Assembly: GCF_003054285.1 (NCBI RefSeq)
Contig: NZ_QBKS01000001.1
Span: 2,294,001 to 2,358,000 of the forward strand
Length of the DNA stretch: 64,000 nucleotides
Direction: 5' to 3'
Origin: Litoreibacter ponti
GTDB lineage: Bacteria > Pseudomonadota > Alphaproteobacteria > Rhodobacterales > Rhodobacteraceae
Position numbers and translations under genes: made by a program. The notes under the pieces are model-generated. The model did not search any database. It was not told the DNA's origin and worked only from the letters and a program-made list of their open reading frames with translations. Below, in pieces: positions 26,120-35,405 of this stretch. Numbering within the stretch: position 1 is the first letter of the stretch; each line of letters begins with the position of its first letter.

Positions 26120-28666
26120 ATGTCCCGCTACAACGCCCGCACAGTTGAGCCGAAATGGCAGAAAGCCTGGGAGGACGCCCAGACCTTCCTTGCCACCCGC
26201 GACGACGCCAAGCAAAAATACTACGTGCTGGAGATGTTCCCTTATCCTTCGGGCAACCTGCATATCGGGCACGTGCGCAACTACACGATGGGCGACGTGA
26301 TCGCGCGCTACAAGTCCTCCTGCGGCTTCTCGGTCTTGCATCCCATGGGCTGGGACGCGTTCGGAATGCCGGCCGAAAACGCCGCGATGGCGTCAGGCGG
26401 CCACCCCAAGGATTGGACCTACGGCAATATCGCCGCGATGCGCGACCAGATGAAGCCACTTGGCCTGAGCATCGACTGGACCCGCGAATTTGCCACCTGT
26501 GATCCGGAATACTACGGCCAGCAACAGGCGCTGTTCATCGACTTCCTCGAGAAGGGGCTCGTTTACCGCAAGAACGCGATGGTCAACTGGGACCCAGTGG
26601 ACATGACCGTGCTGGCCAATGAGCAGGTCATCGACGGCAAAGGCTGGCGTTCCGACGCGCCGGTGGAGCGCCGCGAGCTGACCCAGTGGTTCTTTGACAT
26701 CTCGTCCATGGCCGATGAGCTGTTAGAGGCCATCGACGGGCTCGACAACTGGCCCGCCAAGGTCAAGCTGATGCAGGCCAACTGGATCGGCAAGTCGCGC
26801 GGTATCGAGATTCCGTTCCAGCGCACCGATGGCGGCGAGCCGATCCTGTGCTACTCGACGCGCCCCGACACGATGCGCGGCGCAAGCTTCATTGCGATCT
26901 CGCCGGAACATCCCGTCTCTCGCGCTTTGGCCGACGGCAACGCCGAGCTGACGGCTTTCGTGGACGAGTGCCGCAAGATGGACACGACCGAGGCCGCGAT
27001 GGAGAAGGCCGAGAAGAAAGGCATCGACACCGGCATCACGGTCAAGCACCCGATCTACGACGAGGTCGAACTGCCCGTCTGGATCGGCAATTTCGTCTTG
27101 ATGGATTACGGCACCGGCGCAGTTTTTGGCTGCCCGGCCCACGACCAGCGCGACCTCGACTTCGCTCGCAAATATGGGCTGGACGTGCAGAACGCCTTCT
27201 ACATGCCCGGCGACGAGACCGAGGTTGAGAACGAAGCGCTCGTCCCCGCCAAGACCGAGAAGGTCGTCTATATCGACCATTTTGCTGGGATAACCGAGAC
27301 GACCAGCCAGGACGGCATCGACGCCACTATCGACTATTTCGAGGCCAACAATCTTGGCACCGGGCAGGTCAAGTTCCGCCTGCGCGACTGGGGGCTTAGC
27401 CGCCAGCGCTATTGGGGCTGTCCCATTCCGGTCGTGCATTGCGACACCTGCGGCGTGGTGCCCGAGAAGAAAGAAAACCTGCCGATCGAGCTGCCCTATG
27501 ATGAAGGCAGCCAGCCGATCGACTTCTCCGTGCCAGGCAACCCGCTCGACCGCCACCCGACATGGCGCGACGTTGCCTGCCCGTCCTGCGGCAAGCCCGC
27601 CCAGCGCGAGACCGACACGATGGACACCTTCGTGGACAGCTCGTGGTATTTCGCGCGCTTCACCGCGCCACGCGCCGAAACGCCGACCAATATCGATGAT
27701 GCGGCATATTGGATGAACGTCGATCAGTACATCGGCGGCATCGAGCATGCGATCCTGCACCTGCTCTATTCGCGCTTCTTCGCCCGCGCGATGGTGCAGA
27801 CCGGACATCTGCCGCAAGGCACCGAAGAGCCGTTCGACGCACTTTTCACGCAAGGCATGGTGACCCACGCGATCTATCAGACCCGCGACGAGAACAACCG
27901 ACCGATCTACCATTTGCCGGAAGACGTGGATGAGGCGAACGCGACCCTGCGCGCCACCGGCGAGACGGTCGAGGTCATTCCCTCAGCCAAAATGTCCAAA
28001 TCCAAACGCAACGTGGTTAATCCGGTCGACATCATCGACCAATACGGCGCGGATACTGCGCGGTGGTTTGTGCTGTCTGACAGCCCACCCGAGCGTGACG
28101 TCGAATGGACCGCGTCCGGGGCAGAGGCCGCGTGGAAGTTCCTGGGCCGCGTCTGGCGCTTGGCCGCTGATCTGGAAGACGGGGACGACACCGACACCGA
28201 TCTTGAACGCGCCACCGCGCAGGCGATCCGTGAGGTCACGCTGGGGATCGAGACCTTCGGCTTTAACAAATCGGTGGCCAAGATCTACGAATTCGCCAAT
28301 ACGATCTCGAAATCCAAGGCCGGTCCGGGCGCCAAGCGCACCGCGGTCAAAACGCTCGCGCAACTTATGTCGCCCATGACACCGCACCTGTCGGAGGAAA
28401 TCTGGGCGCATCTGGGCGGCGAAGGCCTGATTGCCAACGCGCCCTGGCCGGAGGCGGACGAAGCGCTGCTGGTGCAGGACACCATCACCATGCCAATCCA
28501 GATCAACGGCAAGCGGCGCGGCGAGATCGACGTCGCGGCCGAAGCCTCCAAGGAAGAGGTTGAAAAGCTGGCGCTGGCGCATGATGCTGTGGTCAAGGCG
28601 CTGGAAGGCAATGCGCCGAAGAAGCTGATCGTCGTGCCAGGCCGGATCGTCAATGTCGTCATTTAA
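26120..28666 (+). CDS. leuS: Leucyl-tRNA synthetase
   Basis: An 848-residue class I synthetase, with GGAAAG before the ATG. The HIGH motif (NLHIGHVRNYTMGD) is at about residue 50, the CP1 editing domain runs through about residues 220-410, a zinc-type CxxC pair appears in CDTCGVVPEKK and in CPSCGKP, and the KMSKS motif (SAKMSKSKRN) is at about 620, followed by the anticodon-binding domain and the C-terminal MPIQINGKRRGEI domain. It charges tRNA-Leu in the cytosol. It heads the run leuS, lptE, holA, GST-like and small lipoprotein; the lptE start overlaps its end by 14 bases. Confidence 0.97.
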   Translation: MSRYNARTVEPKWQKAWEDAQTFLATRDDAKQKYYVLEMFPYPSGNLHIGHVRNYTMGDVIARYKSSCGFSVLHPMGWDAFGMPAENAAMASGGHPKDWTYGNIAAMRDQMKPLGLSIDWTREFATCDPEYYGQQQALFIDFLEKGLVYRKNAMVNWDPVDMTVLANEQVIDGKGWRSDAPVERRELTQWFFDISSMADELLEAIDGLDNWPAKVKLMQANWIGKSRGIEIPFQRTDGGEPILCYSTRPDTMRGASFIAISPEHPVSRALADGNAELTAFVDECRKMDTTEAAMEKAEKKGIDTGITVKHPIYDEVELPVWIGNFVLMDYGTGAVFGCPAHDQRDLDFARKYGLDVQNAFYMPGDETEVENEALVPAKTEKVVYIDHFAGITETTSQDGIDATIDYFEANNLGTGQVKFRLRDWGLSRQRYWGCPIPVVHCDTCGVVPEKKENLPIELPYDEGSQPIDFSVPGNPLDRHPTWRDVACPSCGKPAQRETDTMDTFVDSSWYFARFTAPRAETPTNIDDAAYWMNVDQYIGGIEHAILHLLYSRFFARAMVQTGHLPQGTEEPFDALFTQGMVTHAIYQTRDENNRPIYHLPEDVDEANATLRATGETVEVIPSAKMSKSKRNVVNPVDIIDQYGADTARWFVLSDSPPERDVEWTASGAEAAWKFLGRVWRLAADLEDGDDTDTDLERATAQAIREVTLGIETFGFNKSVAKIYEFANTISKSKAGPGAKRTAVKTLAQLMSPMTPHLSEEIWAHLGGEGLIANAPWPEADEALLVQDTITMPIQINGKRRGEIDVAAEASKEEVEKLALAHDAVVKALEGNAPKKLIVVPGRIVNVVI

Positions 28667-29135
28667 CCGCCGCTTCCTGCTGCTTGCCCTGCCCGCGCTC
28701 GCCGCGTGCGGCTTTGAGCCGGTTTATGGAACTGGCGGCAGCGCGACGAAGCTGCGGGGGCAAGTGGTCGTCGACGCCCCTACCGATCGCAACAGCTTCG
28801 ATCTGATCGCGCGACTGGAAGAACGGCTGGGCCGCCCGCAAGCGCCACAATTCGGAATGTCGGTTGTACTGAGCTTGCGCGAGGAAGGCCTCGCCATCTC
28901 GGACGAGAACAATATCACCCGCTTCAACCTGCTGGGGACGGCAACTTATGTTCTGCGCGACATCGGGTCAGGCGAGCAGGTCTATAAAGGCACGGTGAAC
29001 ACGTTCACTGCCTATTCCGCCTCCAGCCAGCCGGTCGCGACCGTCTCCGCCGAGCGGGACGCACAGTCGCGCCTGATGGTGGCGCTGGCCGACAAGATCA
29101 CCTCGGACCTACTGATCAACTCCGGCAAATTCTGA
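28653..29135 (+). CDS. lptE: LPS assembly lipoprotein LptE
   Basis: A 160-residue lipoprotein: signal FNRRFLLLALPALAAC with the lipobox LAAC and then GFEPVYG, the classic LptE start in alphaproteobacteria. LptE plugs the LptD barrel in the outer membrane and helps insert lipopolysaccharide. The start overlaps leuS by 14 bases and the stop is 2 bases before holA, so the three are translationally coupled; this order is widely conserved. Confidence 0.9.
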   Translation: MSSFNRRFLLLALPALAACGFEPVYGTGGSATKLRGQVVVDAPTDRNSFDLIARLEERLGRPQAPQFGMSVVLSLREEGLAISDENNITRFNLLGTATYVLRDIGSGEQVYKGTVNTFTAYSASSQPVATVSAERDAQSRLMVALADKITSDLLINSGKF

Positions 29136-29137
29136 CC

Positions 29138-30157
29138 ATGAAGCTCGCCCCCCGCGATGCCCGTGCCTACTTCGCCAAGCCCGATCCGCGCCGGGCGGGC
29201 CTGCTGATCTACGGCCCCGACGCCATGCGCATCGCCATGCGCCGGCAAGAGGTTATCGCGGCCTTGGTGGGTCCCTCTGGCGAGGAAGAGATGCGCCTGT
29301 CCCGCATCCCCGCCTCCGAGCTGCGCAAGGACCCGGCTATGCTGCTCGATGCGATCAAGGCGCAGGGCTTCTTCCCTGGCGCCCGTGTCGCCTTTGTGGA
29401 AGACGCGTCCGATACCGTGGCCAAGGCCTGTGCGGCCGCGCTGGAAGAATGGCGCGAGGGCGATGCCACGATCATCGTCACCGCAGGCCAGCTGACCCCA
29501 CGCGCGGCCCTGCGCAAGCTCTTCGAGGGCCACAACAATTCCTACGCCGCCGCGATCTATTCCGACCCCCCGGGTCGCGACGAAATCGAGGCAGAACTGA
29601 AGAAGGCCGGCATCACCGACATTCCCACCGATGCGATGGGCGACCTGATGGATCTGGGTCGGGTGCTGGAGCCCGGCGATTTCCGCCAGACGGTCGAGAA
29701 GCTTGCGCTCTACAAGTATCGCGACCAGAGCCCGGTCAGCTCCGACGATATCGCCAATTGCGCCCCCGCCACATCCGAGGCCGCGCTGGACGATGCCATC
29801 GACATCGTCGCCGAAGGCCGGTTCCAGGAAATCGGCCCGATCCTGTCCAAGCTCGAAGCGCAAGGCATCGCCGCCGTGCGCCTGTGCATCGCGGCAACCA
29901 TGCATTTCCGCAAGCTCTATGTCGCGGCCTCCGACCCGAAAGGTCCGGAAGCAGGCCTCGCCCGCGCCCGCCCTCCGGTTCCTTACATGCGCAAGGAGCG
30001 CATGTCGCGGCAGGCGCGCAAATGGGGGGTCTACAAGCTGGAACAGGCGCTCAAGGTGCTGACCGACACCGACCTGCAGCTGCGCTCGGCCAAGCCCGTG
30101 CCGCAAATGGCCCTGATGGAGCGTGCGATGATCCGACTGGCTATGATGGGAAGGTAG
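29138..30157 (+). CDS. holA: DNA polymerase III subunit delta
   Basis: A 339-residue clamp-loader delta subunit: LLIYGPDAMRIAMRRQEVIAA, FFPGARVAFVEDASD, VDLMDLGRVLEPGDFRQ-type helices (here MGDLMDLGRVLEPGDFRQTV), and the C-terminal arginine-rich RKERMSRQARKWG. Delta opens the sliding beta clamp. It follows lptE by 2 bases and precedes the GST-like gene by 6 bases. Length is usual for the family (about 340). Confidence 0.92.
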   Translation: MKLAPRDARAYFAKPDPRRAGLLIYGPDAMRIAMRRQEVIAALVGPSGEEEMRLSRIPASELRKDPAMLLDAIKAQGFFPGARVAFVEDASDTVAKACAAALEEWREGDATIIVTAGQLTPRAALRKLFEGHNNSYAAAIYSDPPGRDEIEAELKKAGITDIPTDAMGDLMDLGRVLEPGDFRQTVEKLALYKYRDQSPVSSDDIANCAPATSEAALDDAIDIVAEGRFQEIGPILSKLEAQGIAAVRLCIAATMHFRKLYVAASDPKGPEAGLARARPPVPYMRKERMSRQARKWGVYKLEQALKVLTDTDLQLRSAKPVPQMALMERAMIRLAMMGR

Positions 30158-30163
30158 AACGAC

Positions 30164-30751
30164 ATGTATACACTGATCGGGGTGACCCCCAGCCGCGCCT
30201 TCCGGGTCAAATGGCTGCTTGAGGAGCTTGGCCAACCCTACGAGCAAATCAACGCAGGACCGCATTCACCTGAGGCTTTGGAGCACAACCCATCGGGAAA
30301 GATCCCCGCGCTGGTCGATGACGGGGCCGTGCTGACGGATAGTACCGCCATCATGACGTATCTCGCCGACAAGCATGACGGCATGACTTTCAAGGCGGGA
30401 ACGTTGGGTCGCGCCCGCCAGGACGGCTTCACGAACCTGATTCTCGATGAGTTTGACGCGGTGCTCTGGTCGGCTGCGCGCCATAGCTTCATTTTGCCAA
30501 AGGACAAGCGCGTGCCAGAGATCAAGGACACGCTCAAATGGGAGTTCGCCGAAGCCCAGTCCCGCCTCGTCGCGCAGATGGGCGATGGGCCGTTCCTGAT
30601 GGGTGACCGGCTGACTATCGCCGATGTGGTGCTGGGCCACTGCCTTGGCTGGGCGATTACGGCGAAATTTGGCATAACGGAGCCCAGATTGTCGGATTAT
30701 TTGAACACGCTGAAAGTGCGCCCGGCCTACAAGGCGGCGCGCGCCAGCTGA
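30164..30751 (+). CDS. Glutathione S-transferase family protein
   Basis: A 195-residue GST-fold protein. The thioredoxin-like N-terminal domain (VTPSRAFRVKWLLEELGQPYEQI, NPSGKIPALVDDGAVLTDSTAIMTYL) contains the glutathione-binding cis-proline IPAL and the ESxAI-like DSTAI, and an all-alpha domain follows (GDRLTIADVVLGHCLGWA). These enzymes conjugate glutathione to electrophiles or act as reductases in the cytosol; the specific class is not clear. It is the fourth gene of the leuS transcript. Confidence 0.87.
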   Translation: MYTLIGVTPSRAFRVKWLLEELGQPYEQINAGPHSPEALEHNPSGKIPALVDDGAVLTDSTAIMTYLADKHDGMTFKAGTLGRARQDGFTNLILDEFDAVLWSAARHSFILPKDKRVPEIKDTLKWEFAEAQSRLVAQMGDGPFLMGDRLTIADVVLGHCLGWAITAKFGITEPRLSDYLNTLKVRPAYKAARAS

Positions 30752-30762
30752 AAGGGATTTTG

Positions 30763-31131
30763 ATGAGAGCTATCGCGCTCGTTATGCTGGCGCTTTTCGC
30801 CGGCTGCACCGATCAGGCCATCATCGAAGCCGCCTTTCCCGATCGTGAGAAATACGCATTCGCGTCCCGCGATGGCGAAAGCATCTTCACCTATACTTGC
30901 GCGCCAAAAGAGACGCCCGAGGCGACAAAGGCCCATGCCCGCGAGGCGCATGTCTATCTCGACACGCGATTCAATGCCGCCGTCGACGGCGCGGCCGAAA
31001 AGCTTACCGCAGTAGAAGATCAACGCCGCGCTCGCGCCATTACCCGCGCGTTGGACGCCGAAATCGAAGATATCGTCGAGCAGACCGAGGAGCGCTATGA
31101 ATGCCTCTTCATCCAAGGTCGCGACGTCTAG
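30763..31131 (+). CDS. Small lipoprotein, unknown function
   Basis: AAAGGG at 30751-30756 points to the ATG at 30763 rather than the TTG at 30760, giving 122 residues. The signal MRAIALVMLALFAGC has a lipobox LFAGC. The mature part has only three other cysteines or so (YTCAPKE, RYECLF), acidic helices with RRARAITRALDAEIEDIVEQTEE, and no recognised domain. It lies 11 bases after the GST-like gene and ends the leuS run. I do not recognise a family; a periplasmic outer- or inner-membrane-tethered protein is the only safe statement. Confidence 0.7.
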   Translation: MRAIALVMLALFAGCTDQAIIEAAFPDREKYAFASRDGESIFTYTCAPKETPEATKAHAREAHVYLDTRFNAAVDGAAEKLTAVEDQRRARAITRALDAEIEDIVEQTEERYECLFIQGRDV

Positions 31132-31186
31132 GATTTGCGCTGGCCTCTTGCGGCGAAACTAGGCGCGGTTGGCAAGCGTCCCGGTA

Positions 31187-32104
31187 CTAGCGAGGCTTCA
31201 CAGCCTTCAAAACGATCGGCAGCATATTCCCGGGCTGAAAGGGATCCAGGCTAGTCCAAATCGGGCAATTCGTTGAGAAAAGTCCTAGCTTCGGTTCTAC
31301 GCAAACCTCGACCCCAACATCCGTGAACCCGATCTCTCGCAGGATCTCAACCAGTTCCCAGCCGAAATTATGGAATGTCAGGATCCCGCCCGTGAGGTTG
31401 TCTCCATGTATCTCATCGGGCAGATGCCGTATCAGGTTTCCCGCATCATCTATTTCGGCCCGCAACATGTTTTTTTGCATCGGAAACATCGGCGTCGTGA
31501 AAATCAACCGCCCCCCGGGACGTAATATTCGGAAGCACTCGCGAAGCGCGACGTGGGCGTTCGGGACATGCTCCAACACATCGCTGTGGATCGCAAAATC
31601 GAACGCTGCATCCGCATATCCCAGCCTCTGAAGGTCTTGATGCAAAGGATCGCTTGGATCCCCGACAAAGTGGCTTGGAGTGATCAACAAGCCGCTCTTA
31701 GACAGCTCATTGTGCAAGGGCGTGTTGTATTCGAAGAGAGCGGCCTTTTGATTGCGCTTCTCAATTCGCCTCTGTGTTGCAAGCAAAAGCTGGCGTTGCC
31801 TCGCATTCAAGCCAGACGGATCAACAAAACTTTCCCTGAAATTGTACAGATCGAGGAATTTTGCGCTGGTAGCGACTGCAACCGTAGCGGGGTAGTTTCG
31901 GCTTGCATGGAAGATTTCGACCGTTCCATTTTGTCTCGACAGAGCGGCCTCCGACGCACGTTGATTGGCAAAATGCTCTTGGTGAAAGTCCAAGAGTGGC
32001 TCGAACTCCTGAAACTCGTCAGTTGCCTCTTTGTATATGTCCAGAGCTTTGCTTTGGGGCAGGAGCCTTAGTTTCCGTCTCACTCTGATTGCGAAGCTAT
32101 TCAT
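31187..32104 (-). CDS. Class I SAM-dependent methyltransferase in polysaccharide locus
   Basis: A 305-residue protein. After an N-terminal region of about 130 residues with helices (KALDIYKEATDEFQEFEPLL) comes a Rossmann-type methyltransferase: YADAAFDFAIHSDVLEHVP, ALRECFRILRPGGRLIFTTPMFP and a late GWELVEILREIGFTDVGVEV. The glycine-rich motif I is not conspicuous, so SAM binding is inferred from the HSDVLEH and LRPGGR blocks. It is the last gene of the minus-strand unit with the sulfotransferase-like gene (6 bases apart), the WbsX-like protein and KpsM, which suggests methylation of the exported glycan. Confidence 0.78.
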   Translation of the reverse strand: MNSFAIRVRRKLRLLPQSKALDIYKEATDEFQEFEPLLDFHQEHFANQRASEAALSRQNGTVEIFHASRNYPATVAVATSAKFLDLYNFRESFVDPSGLNARQRQLLLATQRRIEKRNQKAALFEYNTPLHNELSKSGLLITPSHFVGDPSDPLHQDLQRLGYADAAFDFAIHSDVLEHVPNAHVALRECFRILRPGGRLIFTTPMFPMQKNMLRAEIDDAGNLIRHLPDEIHGDNLTGGILTFHNFGWELVEILREIGFTDVGVEVCVEPKLGLFSTNCPIWTSLDPFQPGNMLPIVLKAVKPR

Positions 32105-32110
32105 GCCAAA

Positions 32111-33067
32111 TCAGGACGTTTCATTCCGCATCAGCCGTGCGAGTTCAATCCAGACAGGGGTTCTCACTTGATCTCTGAAGAAATACTCATCTTCAAGAGG
32201 TTGCTGCATCGCCAGGTCGGATGCGGTCAAACCGGGGTACCGCTCCAGAAAGGCTGCATTCAGCGGCTCGAAAAAATCCACGACCCGCTTCGCCTCCGCA
32301 CTGGTGTACATCGAAGTTTTCTTACCGTCGAACAAAGGCAGAATGGTCGTCGCCAGATCGGCATCAAAGCCGTCGGGATGATTGATCAGAACGGAAAGCC
32401 ATGTCGCGAGCGGCTCCGCTGAGCGGTTTGCATCCTCCTGCTTGATTTTGCCAATCAGGTTGGAAAAGCCGATATGCGAAAGCAAAGCGTTAAGAGGACT
32501 GACAGCCTGACCACTCGGACGGAACGGTAAAAACGTGATCTCGTCTTCTGAGAAGTGCGTCAGCAGCAAATCGTAGAGCTTGCCGTAATCGAGGAAAACG
32601 CCAGTGGCCAAGCGATCGCGGAAACAAAGCGCCAGATAGTTGTTCCAACCGAGCTTCCCGTGCTTGCGAAACACTTCAAAGAAGATTGACTGGATCAGGC
32701 TGAGCTGGTCGCGCAGGAAACAAACCACCTCGACCTCGTCAAACGCCGCTACAAGCTCGCGCAGTTCGCTGAAATTGACCTGATTGTCCGGCGTCCCACG
32801 GGACAGCTCCTCGGTCGAGATCAGAACCGTCCTATCCGTGCCGGAGTTTACTTTTGTTATGTGCTGCCAATGCGCCTTGGCTCCGGCCGGGTAGTGATAA
32901 AACTCCGGCAATCTGATCCAGTCCGCAACAAGCCCGTGGTGCTGTCTCGGTAGATCGGGATAGACCAGCCCAGCCTTGAAGGCTTCGGTCCTGTTCAGAT
33001 GCAACGACCTCTGGATCGTGGTCGTTGCAGTCTTATGCGTCCCGATATGTAGAACCAGCTTTGACAT
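32111..33067 (-). CDS. Sulfotransferase-like protein
   Basis: A 318-residue protein with the 5'-phosphosulfate loop KLVLHIGTHKTATTTIQ at residues 3-19, the usual PAPS-binding start of carbohydrate sulfotransferases, and a later VVCFLRDQLSLIQSIFFEVF region that matches the second conserved 3'-phosphate block (RD). The family transfers sulfate from PAPS to sugars. It lies in the KpsM-linked unit, which implies a sulfated capsule-type glycan, as is common in marine bacteria. No PAPS synthesis genes (cysCND) are in the window. Distant relatives are annotated only as hypothetical, so the function is moderately sure. Confidence 0.72.
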   Translation of the reverse strand: MSKLVLHIGTHKTATTTIQRSLHLNRTEAFKAGLVYPDLPRQHHGLVADWIRLPEFYHYPAGAKAHWQHITKVNSGTDRTVLISTEELSRGTPDNQVNFSELRELVAAFDEVEVVCFLRDQLSLIQSIFFEVFRKHGKLGWNNYLALCFRDRLATGVFLDYGKLYDLLLTHFSEDEITFLPFRPSGQAVSPLNALLSHIGFSNLIGKIKQEDANRSAEPLATWLSVLINHPDGFDADLATTILPLFDGKKTSMYTSAEAKRVVDFFEPLNAAFLERYPGLTASDLAMQQPLEDEYFFRDQVRTPVWIELARLMRNETS

Positions 33068-33121
33068 TCTAGCGCACCAATTCAGCCGGAGTTACCGACA
33101 TTTGGTTCCAGCAGCCTGCGC

Positions 33122-35335
33122 TCACGTCCATTTTGACAGTACTTTCAAAGCGGCGTCGCCATATTGATGCGTTGGCTCAAGCATGGCCTTTTCGGCCCAC
33201 TCGTTCCACGCGTTGATAAACATCTCTTGTCGGTACGAACCGCTTATTCTTGTCTCGCAGGTCTGGCGTATCCATTGATTGAAGGTCATGGGGTTGGCAC
33301 CCCACGCCACATGCCCGGCCTTCCCACGCCGCGCGGTGTTGTCCCATGACGGCATGACACTCGCAATAGTATTCGCTGGCAGCTTCGAGACGTATTCGGG
33401 ACTACCGCTATTCGCAATGACATTGCGATACCCGTATATGAGCCCCTTGAAGCCCGGTGCGGGAAGAAGATCAACTTCCGGCTCCTTCGGTCCTCCGACG
33501 ATATAATCATCGAGCGTCACAAGATTATGGGGCGGCATTTCAACCCAGAAATCCAGCAAAGCTGCGTCAAAAGGCTGAGCACCCTCAATATGGAAAATTA
33601 CAGCGCCGAGCTCGACATCGCCGATACCTTCATCGCGCCAAGCCTGACGTAATTTAGCGATACTTTCGGCAGGGTTCGGCATATCCTCAGGACGGTATAT
33701 CACAAAGCGAGGCCGCGATCCGTCTGGCCTTTGGTACCGCACATCTCGCATGTAGACCGCGCTGTCGCGAGCCAAATTCGCTTCGAATCCGTCATTATAG
33801 CTCTGGTCCAGTAGGACCTCGCCGGACATGCCGTCCCAGTTGCGCCGCCAACTTTCGTTGGCCCAACAGAGATAGAACGGGAAATCAATGTCGGAACGAT
33901 CCAGAAGCCGATCAATGGGGCTTTCCAGAATGCGGCGGCCATCGAACCAATAGAAGTAAGTGCAAAACGCGTCGATGCCCGCTGCCTGCGCCAGTTTCGC
34001 CTGCTCTCCCATCACTTCTGTCTGACGTAGATCATAGAAGCCCAGAGTTCCCGGAATCTGTGGGTGCTGGTGGGACGCGAAGTTCGGCTTGGCAGAGGAC
34101 GCGGCAACCCATTCCGTGAAGCCGTTGCCCCACCATGCATCATTCTCTGGAACGCGATGGAACTGGGGCAGGTAGAAGGCCGACACATATCGCGGCTTCT
34201 CTGGCGTTGAGGCAGCCACATTGAGATTCAGTTGAGAGGTTTGGACGATCTGATGTCCGCCATCCTCAGCCATATGACCCAATGCGCGCTCGAAGGCATG
34301 CGCGCGTGTCCCGTCGACTTGGCCGTTCTCTTGCTCAAAATCACTGTCTGTCAGAGACAGGCCCCGAATGGTCGAGATCAAGTCCTGCTTGAGCCAGTAC
34401 ATGGAGCCTGCAGGGAACGACAGCCGATCGCGGTGCGGCAGGATTTCCACGCGGCGCAGGATATATTCAGTCGGGGCAAAGTTCGATGACCACCAAACCG
34501 GATCATCATAATGCTGACCATCCGCGACCCACAGGCTGGCAGTCGGATCGTTCAGGAAGGCCTTGAGATGCGTTCCGGTTTCGCCTCCAAGCAGCAATCC
34601 TGACACGAGATGGTTGCGCCAAATATCGCCATCCTGGCGGTGGGGAGACTTCTTGGTGTGGATTTTGCAGACAGCATCGTATCGCGTCAGCAAGCCTGTA
34701 GCGACTAGGTGAACGAACGGAAAAATGTCGCGGCCATGGTTCGGCATGAAGACAACTAAGGCGTCGGGGTATTGCGCAAGGATCTCCGCCTTGAGCTCCT
34801 CCGACCTTTCACCGAACTTCGTGATCGTCACGAACAGATCGAACTCGATATCCACTTTTGCCAAAGTGTCAGCAAACCCCGACCACATCTCGAGATAGTA
34901 GATGTGAACATGAACCGCGAAACGCGCGCTGGCCTCTTGGGCTGTCGCGATGATCGTGCGTATATCTGGGGTTCCGATCTGATCTGCGCTTGGCCCAGTC
35001 ACCAGATCCTTGGTAACGCGCCGTTCTTCCGCACCATACCGAATGTAGTGCAATAAAGGTTTGAGTCTGGTGTCGTCCAGGTCTGGGTTGAGGCGCTTGT
35101 AGGCCTCCGGCGAAAAGTCAGGATTGGGTTGCCATCCCATCGGCTCGCCAAAGCGGACATAGTGACGAGCAGGAAAGGCGCGGTACACCGGGTTAAGGCC
35201 TTGGTTGACGCCAAGGTAGAAATTCCGGTCGAAATGCTTCGATCGCCAGACGCGGAAAGTGTAGTAATCGAGAAGCGGTCGAGGGACGAAAAAACCTAAC
35301 GCGCTCACCAGCTTCGCAATAGTCTTCGATGGCAT
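33122..35335 (-). CDS. RgpF-like plus WbsX/GH99-like glycan enzyme
   Basis: A 737-residue protein in three parts. Residues 1-130 hold a repeat unit with FDRNFYLGVNQGLNP and YKRLNPDLDD, also found in the large glycosyltransferase at 55200-58643. Residues about 135-360 match rhamnan synthesis protein F (HVHIYYLEMW, FVTITKFGER, NHGRDIFPFV, DAVCKIHTKKSPHRQDG). Residues about 380-737 are a WbsX/GH99-like domain (AFYLPQFHRVPENDAWWGNG, FTEWVAA, FYWFDGRRILESPI, CWANESWRRNWDG). Such proteins are linked to rhamnose-containing surface glycans. It probably extends or modifies the exported glycan. It sits between KpsM and the sulfotransferase-like gene. Confidence 0.82.
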   Translation of the reverse strand: MPSKTIAKLVSALGFFVPRPLLDYYTFRVWRSKHFDRNFYLGVNQGLNPVYRAFPARHYVRFGEPMGWQPNPDFSPEAYKRLNPDLDDTRLKPLLHYIRYGAEERRVTKDLVTGPSADQIGTPDIRTIIATAQEASARFAVHVHIYYLEMWSGFADTLAKVDIEFDLFVTITKFGERSEELKAEILAQYPDALVVFMPNHGRDIFPFVHLVATGLLTRYDAVCKIHTKKSPHRQDGDIWRNHLVSGLLLGGETGTHLKAFLNDPTASLWVADGQHYDDPVWWSSNFAPTEYILRRVEILPHRDRLSFPAGSMYWLKQDLISTIRGLSLTDSDFEQENGQVDGTRAHAFERALGHMAEDGGHQIVQTSQLNLNVAASTPEKPRYVSAFYLPQFHRVPENDAWWGNGFTEWVAASSAKPNFASHQHPQIPGTLGFYDLRQTEVMGEQAKLAQAAGIDAFCTYFYWFDGRRILESPIDRLLDRSDIDFPFYLCWANESWRRNWDGMSGEVLLDQSYNDGFEANLARDSAVYMRDVRYQRPDGSRPRFVIYRPEDMPNPAESIAKLRQAWRDEGIGDVELGAVIFHIEGAQPFDAALLDFWVEMPPHNLVTLDDYIVGGPKEPEVDLLPAPGFKGLIYGYRNVIANSGSPEYVSKLPANTIASVMPSWDNTARRGKAGHVAWGANPMTFNQWIRQTCETRISGSYRQEMFINAWNEWAEKAMLEPTHQYGDAALKVLSKWT

Positions 35336-35405
35336 ATGGAAGCGCTCTCATCTGGTCGATCTGAGTTGATTATCAGCTTGCGATTCAATGCTCAACTGCG
35401 CGCGG

